A stretch of DNA of 64,000 bases from Euphorbia lathyris. Taxonomy: Eukaryota; Streptophyta; Magnoliopsida; Malpighiales; Euphorbiaceae. Each line of letters starts with the position of its first letter. The first letter of the stretch is position 1. A model generated the notes under the pieces. That model was not told the DNA's origin and did not search any database. It worked only from the letters and a program-made list of their open reading frames with translations. This document shows, in pieces, positions 56,329-64,000 of the stretch. The position numbers and the translations under genes were made by a program. The stretch lies in assembly GCF_963576675.1 (NCBI RefSeq), contig NC_088915.1, positions 44,669,501 through 44,733,500 on the forward strand, in the 5' to 3' direction.

Positions 56329-57325
56329 TGATGGAATTTAAGGCTAACGTATGGCAGCGGAAATATAAAAATTTTAACCTTTTTCCATTAACCCAAGATC
56401 CGTTAATCGTTATTTCATATAAAGAGGGATAGAAGGAAATACCTTTTGATGAACTATCTACCGTTGCAAGCGAAGTGCCCTCAACTCTTACTCCGAGTTC
56501 ATGAGCACAAAACAAAAACAACCCAAAATCAAGTTAGATATCAACCGTATAAAAGCAATCAAGAATAGATTGCCTCTAATCAATCAACACAAGATCAAGG
56601 AATAAAAGAAAGAGATGAAAATCAATTGAACGGAAGGAAGCGGTAGACAATCTCGTCCTCAAACTTGTGGGTCGAAATTCTCTCTCTCTCTCTGGCTAGG
56701 GTTGGCCGAAATTTACATAGGAGGGGGGTATAAATACTCTCTTGTATCTAAACCCTAGTTAGATAGAATTAGGTTACTGAATAAGAATTTAATTCGGAAT
56801 ATAATTCTTATTTATTATCTATTAATATATCTAAATATAAAGATAATAATAATAACTTTATAGGATAATAATAGGAGTAATTTTAATCTCAGTAAACCTC
56901 CTAACTTATTTATCCTTTTATTAATTTAATTCACAATCATAATCTAATTAGAATTGTTAAAATCAAATTAAATTATTTATGTATTTTCATACATAAAATC
57001 GCCCCCCTCTCTCTACTAGGCCTTAGTGGACTCAGTTGGGCTTCCATCAATTAATTATCATCTGTTTCTCTTTTGGGCTCCAAGTCTTATGTGTGACCTA
57101 TTAGGTTCTTATTGCTTCTAGCCGTATGCAACTATTAAATTAATTTTCACATAATTATATTTAATCTTTGCATAACGGAATGAGTACGCGAAATGTGATT
57201 AGAAAATCCGAAACATTCCCCCAGAGCTATAAGAAGACAGGTTGATTCTGTCGTTGACCTTTCCGTATTAGTTACAGTATAATTCAATCATTTATCAACT
57301 ACATCCTTGAACTGAATCTTATGAC
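56329..57325 (-). repeat. Partial 5' LTR of Copia-C
   Basis: 997 bp nearly identical to 46379-47370. The other 830 bp are displaced to the right of Athila-4, outside the window. Confidence 0.9.
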
Positions 57326-57562
57326 TGATAGGGGTATTTTACCCCTATCTTTTAGCGTGATTTACGGTTCAATTTTAGAAGAAATAAATAAGTTTAATTA
57401 CAAAAATAGAGTGTTTTAATAAAATAACGAAACAAAAATAAATTTCGTACTTTCGGTTAATTTTCCGTATTTTTTATTAATATTAGTAAATAAAACGTCA
57501 AGCTAACTCGGCTCCCGAGAATTGTATTTCAGGTACGAACAAGGAGTGAAAATCCACCACAA

Positions 57563-58015
57563 TACGCGGGGCGTGAAACACCAAGTCAGAAATAATTGCC
57601 TTATCCACAGACACCACGTGGGATCTACTCAGCATACGTGAGGCGTATACCACCTTACGCGAGGCATACGACATGTGTCAGAAATAATTTGCCTAATCCT
57701 GAAAGTCAGACTGCACGGTCTCCCTGAGTCAACTATCCATACGCGGGACGTACCACCTTACACGCGGGGCGTGTAAGGAAGTTCATCAATGCAAAAAGCT
57801 CAGAGACTCTTTTACGCGGGGCGTGCTTCAGCTATGCACGGCATAAAAGACCCAATTCAAGCAATAAAAACTCAAAAACTCAAACACGCGAGGCGCATCC
57901 CAGTCTACGCGGGGCGTGTTTGAGACAACAAGATCTGGAATTGGTCCACATGCAGGAGATTTCTGACGGAATGGGCAAACACGCGGGGTGTTCCACACCC
58001 TACGCGAGGCGTATT
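57563..58015. repeat. About ten direct copies of an ACGCGGGGCGT-type motif in the LTR
   Basis: Copies lie near 57564, 57645, 57656, 57740, 57761, 57814, 57886, 57906, 57981 and 58001. Most read in the same direction, often in pairs about 11-21 bp apart (such as 57740/57761 and 57981/58001). The core is RCGNGRGGCGT. Confidence 0.8.
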
Positions 58016-58092
58016 ATGGGATTTCTGCACAAAATCATGTTCCTCCGTGCTTGCACCTTGTGGAATTACAATTTTACCCCTAGCTTGATGTG

Positions 58093-58100
58093 TATAAATA
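58093..58100 (+). promoter_or_regulatory. TATA-like box in the Athila-4 LTR
   Basis: TATAAATA, followed by a pyrimidine-rich stretch, within the LTR and in the direction of gag. It is a plausible core promoter of the element. Confidence 0.5.
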
Positions 58101-59136
58101 AGAGTGACTAGCACTCATTTCAAACACCTTAGACACCTTGTAATATACACCTTCTTGAGATTAAATTCTTGTCATTTGTAGTTCTAGATTTTGTTTTTAG
58201 GCTTTATATAGCCAAACTCTTCCACCTTGAGAGCTTGTTCGTTGATTCCGGCATTCCATCAAAGTTCCGCTCCATCTCCGTGCACCAAGCTCGAAAGCTC
58301 CACTATCCAAGTCCTAAAAGACGGCTTTGAGTCCGGTTAGCTAGTTCCGAGGGTGGATTCTTCCCTTTACACTTGCTAATTAGCTTGCACTCATCCTATG
58401 TACTAGGCTTGGTTGTAATTCATATTTACATTCTCCATATTTATAATTTATGATTCATAATCTTCTTTTCTATATATGTGTTGATGTTTGTTACTTGTTT
58501 TGATATTCATAATTGATTATTGTGTAGAAGAACGCAATTTTCGACGCCATTCGGGTTATCTTTAGGGATTCATATAGGTGTTGCCTTACCGGAAGTGACA
58601 AACCGAAAACCGTAGGAATTGACAAGCCACGGAACTTACGGGCCCTAATTTCTGATCCCGAGCATTAGACACGCCTTGACTACGAACCACGTAGTCTAAG
58701 TACTTCACGGGTCGGTCACACTACACGTAGTCATCATTGCAAGAATAAACCATCAACCGTATAAACATTAGAAGTCGTTATTTGTCATATTTATAACTTA
58801 TCGCACCCACATCATTTCATAGAGTTTTGTTGTATAAATTCGCCTCACCCATAGTTAGGAGTAGTTTGTAGTTGGTCCCCATATCAACCTCAAAGTATTC
58901 ACTGCTTAGATAACGTATAAAACCGAGTAGTTTAATACTTGCAGTTATAAATCCCGTGGATTCGATACCCGGTCTTAACCGGATTATTACTTGATACGAC
59001 GGGGTACACTTGCCCCTAAGTAGTGACGTCTAGTAAAGATAGAGCATTTAGAAAGATCACATCCATAGTCATAACACACTTATCATACATATTTTGTCGT
59101 AGAAAACACTACACTAAACGGCACGCATCAAGTTTT

Positions 59137-59154
59137 TGGCGCCGTTGCCGGGGA
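59137..59154 (+). promoter_or_regulatory. Primer-binding site of Athila-4
   Basis: TGGCGCCGTTGCCGGGGA, six bases after the LTR end, identical to the Athila-1 site. Confidence 0.9.
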
Positions 59155-59282
59155 TTTATAACATCTTACAATATTAGACAAAAATGTTTTATTGTTAGTT
59201 TAAGCATTCTTTTTGTATAAATTGTTTATATATACTTTTACTAACATCATTCTTTCTTGTTGATATTGTATTTTATTTCATT

Positions 59283-60626
59283 ATGTTTATGCACACCCGA
59301 TCTCGAAGTTGTCCTCTCGTTCCTATTGATCTTGAGATTGAACGTACTCTTTGTAGGATTCGGAGAGAGAAAATGGCAAACCCTAACACCGAGGTCAACC
59401 AGCCCGAAGGAAACCAAAGGTCGCATATGAACAACATCCGCGAGGGCAACGACACACGTTCGATGATGGAGATCCTTGCTCCGTATCGTCCCCAAAATCG
59501 TAACGGAATTGTCGCCCCCACGATACCGGCCAACACGTACGAGATAAAGACCGGCATGATCCAACTGATACAACAATGCGGTCAATTCGGAGGGGAACTC
59601 CATGAGAACCCCAACGAACATCTCGATAAATTCCTTATGTGTGCCGACACCTCTCGGCAAAATGGTGTTCCCGTTGAGGCTGTGAGACTAAAGTTGTTTC
59701 CTTTTTCTTTAACAGGACAGGCGTTGGAGTGGCTAGACTCGTTGGAGGCGGGATCCATCACGTCTTGGGAAGAGCTCGAGAATGAGTTCCTTTCCTACTA
59801 TTTCCCACCGTCCAAAACGGTCAAGTTACGGACTGATATCACGTCTTTTAGGCAACTGGAATGCGAGGCCCTTCATGCAGCTTGGGCTAGGTTCCGGAAG
59901 TTGCTCCGAAACTGCCCCCACCATGACATCCCAAAGCACGACTTAGTAAGCACCTTTTACCACAGTTTAACCCCCACTAATCGTGCAACTGTTGATTCCA
60001 CTGCAGGTGGGGATCTATTTCGAAAGTCAGCAAGTGAGGCCTACGAGCTCATTCACGAGCTCGCGAGAAAAAGCGTGCAGTGGCAAGAGGATCGGCTTGC
60101 CGGACCGTCGCGACACCAAACGTTCGCTGTGGAAAAAGAGGCTCCGAAAAGTTCCATGGCGGAGATGAATAAGAAACTTGACGCGTTAATAGCCCAGTTG
60201 AGCCTCAACAAAAGTGCACATGTCCTGATGTGCAATCACTGTGGTGGAGACCATGACGGGCTCAATTGCCAAGCCGGTAGCCCTTTCGCCGGCGACATCG
60301 AGAATGTAAGTTATGTAGGAGGCAATCCAAGGTATAATCCTAATCTGAACTCCTATCACCACCACAATAATAATAACGGTGGATGGAGGCCTCGGTACCA
60401 ACACCCGAACTTGTCATATGGCAATAATAATAATGTGTTGAGGCCCCCATCCGGCTTTGATCAAGAATATCGGGAAAATGGGTTAGGGCAATCACAAGCG
60501 ATGCCCGGTAATTGGAACACACAACCCCCCGATAATGTGCATGGCCAGTCCGTAACGTCCTTATTAAAGGATATCTTAACTCGTTTGGCCGATAGTGAGG
60601 TGTTTTGCAGGGACCTTGGCCGCTAG
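59283..60626 (+). CDS. Athila-4 Gag
   Basis: This is a 447-codon intact frame with an Arg-rich start (PLVPIDLEIERTLCRIRRE, as in Athila-3), capsid domain about residues 85-265 (GMIQLIQQCGQFGGEL, GQALEWLDSLEAGS, FRKLLRNCPHHDIP, STAGGDLFRKSASEAY), zinc knuckle CNHCGGDHDGLNC (about 319-331), then an Asn/Gly/Pro-rich tail. Unlike gag of Athila-1 and Athila-3 it has no internal stop. It ends with TAG at 60624-60626, where a linker to protease would be expected. A remnant of that linker is visible in another frame just after (about 60618-60750). Confidence 0.9.
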   Translation: MFMHTRSRSCPLVPIDLEIERTLCRIRREKMANPNTEVNQPEGNQRSHMNNIREGNDTRSMMEILAPYRPQNRNGIVAPTIPANTYEIKTGMIQLIQQCGQFGGELHENPNEHLDKFLMCADTSRQNGVPVEAVRLKLFPFSLTGQALEWLDSLEAGSITSWEELENEFLSYYFPPSKTVKLRTDITSFRQLECEALHAAWARFRKLLRNCPHHDIPKHDLVSTFYHSLTPTNRATVDSTAGGDLFRKSASEAYELIHELARKSVQWQEDRLAGPSRHQTFAVEKEAPKSSMAEMNKKLDALIAQLSLNKSAHVLMCNHCGGDHDGLNCQAGSPFAGDIENVSYVGGNPRYNPNLNSYHHHNNNNGGWRPRYQHPNLSYGNNNNVLRPPSGFDQEYRENGLGQSQAMPGNWNTQPPDNVHGQSVTSLLKDILTRLADSEVFCRDLGR

Positions 60627-60898
60627 GAACCCTCCCGGCGAACACCGAACAAAATCCGCTGGGCAAAAATCGGGAGTCCAAACAGGCGATAACGCTCTTG
60701 AATAGTGGAAGTTCGGACCCGTCAAGTTCCAACACGGACAACTTACATTGAGCCGCCGCACGAGAAAGTCGAGCTACTTTGACTCTAAACGTAGCATTGG
60801 TTTGAATTTCTCGAACCCCTTGTGTATATGTATCATAGACTTGTTTTTATTTATTTACCCTTTTATGTAGTTTTAGTTTTTCCCTTTTGAGTTATTGT

Positions 60899-60996
60899 TA
60901 TTTTTAAATTTTAAATTTTTTATTTTTACTTTTATTTCTATTTTTATTTTTACTTTTATTTTCATTTTTATTTTTATTTTTATTTTTATTTTTATA
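60899..60996. repeat. TTTTTA-type simple repeat
   Basis: About 100 bases of irregular TTTTTA, TTTTTC and TTTTA units, strictly A/T/C on this strand. Confidence 0.85.
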
Positions 60997-61042
60997 AATT
61001 AAAAGAAAAACAAATCCCATTGATAATCCAAAAGTTCTTAAA

Positions 61043-61228
61043 CACGCGGGACGTACAACCCAGTACGCCCCGCGCATTTGCGTTTCTGATCCATTTCTCT
61101 CAATAAAAGACACGTTACGCGGGGCGCCCCTCCTACCACGCCTCGCGTAACCTGTGGCAATTAACCCCTTTCGAATAAATGCCACGTGGGAGGACACGCG
61201 GGACGTGCCCTAGGGCACGCCTCGTGTA
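61043..61228. repeat. Three GC-rich hairpins (group 1)
   Basis: 61043-61076, 61115-61150 and 61193-61228. Each pairs an ACGCGGGGCGT-like left arm with an ACGCCCCGCGT-like right arm across a loop of about 7-15 bases. Confidence 0.85.
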
Positions 61229-61560
61229 TCTTCGGGGAGTTGTGAATCACAACTCCCTATGGCAGCTTTTTCCCTTCTCCACTCTTCCCATCACTCTTCC
61301 CACTTCCCCATATATCTTTCCCACTTCCCCATATATCTTTCCCACTTCCACACTCCACCTCTCCTTCTCTCCAATCACATCACCTCCTTTCAAATTCAAA
61401 TCCTTTCACCTTCCCTCCACATTAATTCTATCTAAACCACCTTCTTAAATAAACTTAAAAATCATAAAAATCATTAAATACTCATTAATAAACCATAAAC
61501 CACCAAATTAAAAATCAGAAAAATCCAAAAAATCGAAAAATTCTTCAACTTCCATCGTTT

Positions 61561-61739
61561 ACGCGGGGCATATTCGCATATACGTCCCGCGTCCTCCCCC
61601 TTTTCCCATGAAAAAGGGGCAGAAGATGTACTACGCGAGGCGTGATCCCTTTCACGCCCCGCGTACCATACCACCTTTGCAATTAATAACGGTTAGGAGG
61701 TGGGATATGCGTGGCGTGGCCCCTTCACGCCCCGCGTAC
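61561..61739. repeat. Three GC-rich hairpins (group 2)
   Basis: 61561-61592, 61632-61665 and 61707-61739. They have the same arms and loop sizes as group 1, just upstream of the second ORF. Confidence 0.85.
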
Positions 61740-61783
61740 CCCTCTGGGAATCCGAGTCTTACTTGGATTCCCCACTCCTCCCC

Positions 61784-61792
61784 TATATAAAT
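61784..61792 (+). promoter_or_regulatory. TATA-like box upstream of the second ORF
   Basis: TATATAAAT, 86 bases before the ATG at 61878, followed by a pyrimidine-rich stretch. It may give the ORF its own transcript; this is inference. Confidence 0.45.
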
Positions 61793-61877
61793 CCCTCCTC
61801 TTTCTCCTTTTTCTTCCTCACAACTTACTCAACCTTCCCAACCTTCCTACACACTCTCTCAATCCCTCACTCACACC

Positions 61878-63074
61878 ATGGTTAGGCGAAAACATACCGC
61901 CGACATGCGTCCCCCACGATCCACTCGGGCCCGTTCCTCCTGTTCCGCCCATAACCAAGATGAACGACCACCATCACCCGAACGGGAGGGCACTCCACCA
62001 CTCACCCGCCAATACCGGGCTCCTTTTCATCTCCTAACCGAGGAGGAGGCCCAAAATTATGAAACTCTTTACGCGGCCACGGTCAAGGAGCTCCCGTACA
62101 TCTCTGATAGCGTGCTTGATCATTATGATCTCGACGCTCCCTTCGAAGCTCGGCTCCGCGCCCTCGGTTGGTACGAGCTCTATTCTACGCACCGGTGGGT
62201 GTACCTGTCACTTATGGTGGAGTTCTTCACCACCCTCACCTCCAATGGGGTCCCCGGAGCCGCCCTCTTCAACTTCCGCCTTCACAACCGCCCCTTCTCC
62301 ATTGACACTCAATGGCTCCAAAACCATTTCACTCACCAAGCGGAGGCGGGCATCGCCCATTGGCCCGATGGTGTCTCCGCCCAAGACTTTTGGACCTCCA
62401 TCACCGGGTCCGAAGATTACGACATCTCCAACCTACATCCGGCTTGCATCCGCGACCCTATCCTCCAACTTCTCCACCGCTTCATCTCATTCTACTTCTC
62501 AGGGAAGTCCGAGTCCACCAAGGTCAACAAGCATGAACTGTTGGCCCTCTACTGTTGCGCCAACGGGCTCACTTATGACCTCTCCTACCATGTGGTCGTC
62601 CACCTCCGCTCCACGCCCATCCGGAAGTGGGCCAAGCTCGGGTTTGGCCACCTCGTCACCATCTTTGCCCTCACCACTCTCGGCGAAGCCTCCCTTGATC
62701 GTCTCCCCAGCCTTTTGCCTCAGCCCATGGAAAAGAACGCCTTTAAGTCTCTTAAGCGTTCAAACTCCGGCCCGGGTGAAACTTCGGGGGCGGCCCACTC
62801 TAATGAGGAAGGAGACTCGAACTCGAGCATAGGCCTCAATTTCAGTCCTCCACCCCTCCACGACTTCAACGCTCTTTATGCTCGGTTGGATATTTTGGAG
62901 GGCAACCAACATTGTGATCGGGCCCACTTTGACTCACGCTTCGATTCCCTCGACGCTCGCCTCGACGCCTCCGAGGCCCAAAGGCAAGCGGATAGGGCCA
63001 GCTTCGAAGCCTTCACCAACACCTTCTATACCCACTTCAACATCCACGGAAACCCTCCTCCGCCTCAACCATAG
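61878..63074 (+). CDS. ATHILA ORF-1-like protein
   Basis: This is a 398-codon intact frame; ATG in the context caccATGG. The first ~55 residues are Arg/Pro/Ser-rich and probably disordered. About 56-270 resembles the protein family annotated as Arabidopsis retrotransposon ORF-1 (ATHILA) in plants: LGWYELYSTHRWVY, LVMVEFF-like SLMVEFFTTL, FNFRLHNRPFSID, SKSESTKVNKHELLALYCC, GFGHLVTIFALTTLG. About 318-375 is a heptad-like, Asp/Ala/Arg-rich stretch that could form a coiled coil. The biochemical role of the family is not known. The frame shows no decay, unlike most others in this window. Confidence 0.75.
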   Translation: MVRRKHTADMRPPRSTRARSSCSAHNQDERPPSPEREGTPPLTRQYRAPFHLLTEEEAQNYETLYAATVKELPYISDSVLDHYDLDAPFEARLRALGWYELYSTHRWVYLSLMVEFFTTLTSNGVPGAALFNFRLHNRPFSIDTQWLQNHFTHQAEAGIAHWPDGVSAQDFWTSITGSEDYDISNLHPACIRDPILQLLHRFISFYFSGKSESTKVNKHELLALYCCANGLTYDLSYHVVVHLRSTPIRKWAKLGFGHLVTIFALTTLGEASLDRLPSLLPQPMEKNAFKSLKRSNSGPGETSGAAHSNEEGDSNSSIGLNFSPPPLHDFNALYARLDILEGNQHCDRAHFDSRFDSLDARLDASEAQRQADRASFEAFTNTFYTHFNIHGNPPPPQP

Positions 63075-64000
63075 TTTTCATGTGTTTCGTTTTCCTTTGT
63101 TTTGTATTTTCTTTGTTTCGTTGTTATTTTTGTTATCTTTTTGATGTTTTTAATGTACTTCCCTTTTTTTTATTTAATACATTTATGGTTTACGTTTATG
63201 TTTCGTGTTCATTTTTTTTTTCAATTTCTGTGCTGTAAATAATATTCACGCTGGGCGTACTCCCTTTTACGCCCCGCGTGATCACCATTTTTCATACGTA
63301 ATCCGCCCAGAAACTCAAACACGCAGGGCACCCCTCTTCCTATGCCCCGCGTATTTGAGTCTCTGCCCAAAAAGAGCTCACAACGCACCTCCTACGCGGG
63401 GCGCCCCCCTGGGCACGCCTTGCGTAGGACCAAACCTTTAAAGGATCTAATTTTAATTTCATATCTATTTTTGTTTTTGTTTTTCTCTTCTTTTGCGACG
63501 TCCTTGGAATAGACGTCATTTTAATAATGCGGAGGGCCGTGCAACCCCGCACTCATCGTTTGTTTTGCACTAACAAAAACAAAAATAAATAAAAATCAAA
63601 TAAACAACAAAATAATTGAACTAATTTATCGATTCTGAAATTTTTTCCGACACACTACCTCCCTCAGAAATAAATTAAAAGTTCTGTTATTTGTCCTTAA
63701 AATAAAAAGACGGAACACAAAGGATTGGTTTTAGTGAGAAATTTTAGTCTTAATTTTGAAGTTCTAGAATTTATGCAAAGCCTATGTTTATACTAAACAA
63801 AAGCATTGAGTCCTAACCCACATGTTATCTCCATAATGAAATTTAAAAAGGCAATAAAAACGGGATGTTTGGAAGTTTAGCGAAGACTCGATAGTACACA
63901 ATTTAAACCCGAATCTTTTGTGAGATATTTTTGAGCCTAAAAGAGTTCGTACTAGAACTCTAATTCTTTCACAATTTTTCGAGAGCTTTGACTTCACTCG
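63075..64000 (+). other. Downstream non-coding part of Athila-4
   Basis: No gene on either strand. It holds three GC-rich hairpins (63246-63428) and AT-rich sequence. No copy of the LTR start is seen before the window ends. Confidence 0.7.
63246..63428. repeat. Three GC-rich hairpins (group 3)
   Basis: 63246-63281, 63312-63360 and 63391-63428. The middle one has a long arm: ACTCAAACACGC pairs with GCGTATTTGAGT with one mismatch. Same core motif as groups 1 and 2. Confidence 0.85.

Larger units (their letters stand above)
46379..57325 (-). mobile_element. Copia-C: Ty1/copia element with nested solo LTR
   Basis: Minus strand: partial 5' LTR (57325-56329), primer site (56327-56315), leader (56314-52135, interrupted by a solo LTR), gag-pol (52134-48446), PPT (minus AAGTGGGAGTA next to 48210) and 3' LTR (48209-46379). 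Bases 46374-46378 (aaagt) are one target duplication. The 5' LTR is cut at 57325 by Athila-4. The two LTRs are very similar over the shared 1 kb. Confidence 0.9.
57326..59130 (+). repeat. 5' LTR of Athila-4
   Basis: It is 1805 bp, TGATAGGGGTATTTTACCCC to GGCACGCATCA. It starts with a short inverted repeat (GGGGTATTTTACCCC). A TATA-like box at 58093 and about ten ACGCGGGGCGT-like motifs between 57563 and 58015 are notable. Confidence 0.88.
60627..61877 (+). other. Spacer between gag and the second ORF of Athila-4
   Basis: No pol. It holds a decayed gag-pol linker (to about 60750), a (TTTTTA)-like pyrimidine run (60899-60996), six GC-rich hairpins, a 21-bp tandem duplication (about 61300-61341), and a TATA-like box ahead of the next frame. 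Confidence 0.8.
57326..64000 (+). mobile_element. Athila-4: pol-less Athila-type element with two open frames
   Basis: Plus strand: LTR (57326-59130), primer site (59137-59154), gag (59283-60626), non-coding with hairpins (60627-61877), ATHILA ORF-1-like frame (61878-63074), non-coding with hairpins to the window end. No protease, RT, RNase H or integrase is visible. It is inserted in the Copia-C 5' LTR (left flank atgac). The 3' LTR lies outside the window. Confidence 0.85.

Noticed and set aside
59247..59660. Minus-strand frame of 137 codons across the gag start
   Set aside because: It is a shadow of Athila-4 gag, which has a clear capsid and knuckle on the plus strand.
61711..62037. Frames on the plus strand overlapping the ATHILA ORF (also 62059-62832)
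   Set aside because: Low-complexity Ser/Pro/Thr frames in the shadow of the well-supported 61878-63074 frame.

Overview
KIND OF DNA. This is nuclear DNA of a flowering plant, most likely a eudicot. It holds one split host gene with GT-AG introns, and almost everything else is plant-type transposable elements: Ty3/gypsy Athila, Tat and chromovirus elements, Ty1/copia elements, an RTE-type LINE, hAT-like and Emigrant-like miniature elements. I see no bacterial or organellar genes, no CRISPR array and no tRNA or rRNA gene. LAYOUT 1-25944: a one-sided nest of retrotransposons, all on the minus strand, each inserted in the next one to its right. Athila-1 (1-5601, runs off the left edge) sits in a Tat-lineage element (5602-17615). 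That sits in Athila-3 (17616-22303), which sits in the leader of Copia-B (22304-24501). Copia-B in turn sits in the gag of gypsy element E (24502-25944). Only the 5' (right-hand) part of each element is visible. The Tat element is odd: it carries four capsid-like Gag modules and no visible protease. LAYOUT 25945-41763: the only host gene is a chloroplast-type peptide deformylase (PDF1B-like). It has six exons on the plus strand with all three deformylase motifs intact, giving a 273-residue protein from 822 coding bases spread over 15.6 kb. Its introns hold two related hAT-like elements, an RTE LINE nested in a TIR element, a nearly complete young chromovirus (5-bp target duplication, LTRs almost identical) and an Emigrant-like MITE. 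LAYOUT 41764-57325: the 3' flank of the gene, then a degraded SIRE-like Copia-D (plus strand) in which part of pol is replaced by an Athila-1-type LTR fragment. Copia-D is cut by Copia-C (46379-57325, minus strand). Copia-C's leader holds a solo LTR of its own family, and that solo LTR holds another Emigrant-like MITE. LAYOUT 57326-64000: Athila-4 (plus strand) is inserted in the 5' LTR of Copia-C. It keeps two open frames, gag and an ATHILA ORF-1-like protein, but has no pol between them. The intervening and downstream DNA holds nine GC-rich hairpins built from one approximately 11-bp motif that also occurs about ten times in its LTR. HOW IT WORKS TOGETHER: the host gene appears able to make a normal deformylase despite its transposon load. 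The nest reaches to 226 bp upstream of its start codon, so a promoter must be short or lie partly in LTR DNA. The features most worth follow-up are the Gag-module array of the Tat element, the pol-less but open Athila-4 with its hairpin array, and the 13-bp palindromes at 20/21-bp spacing in the Athila-1 LTR.
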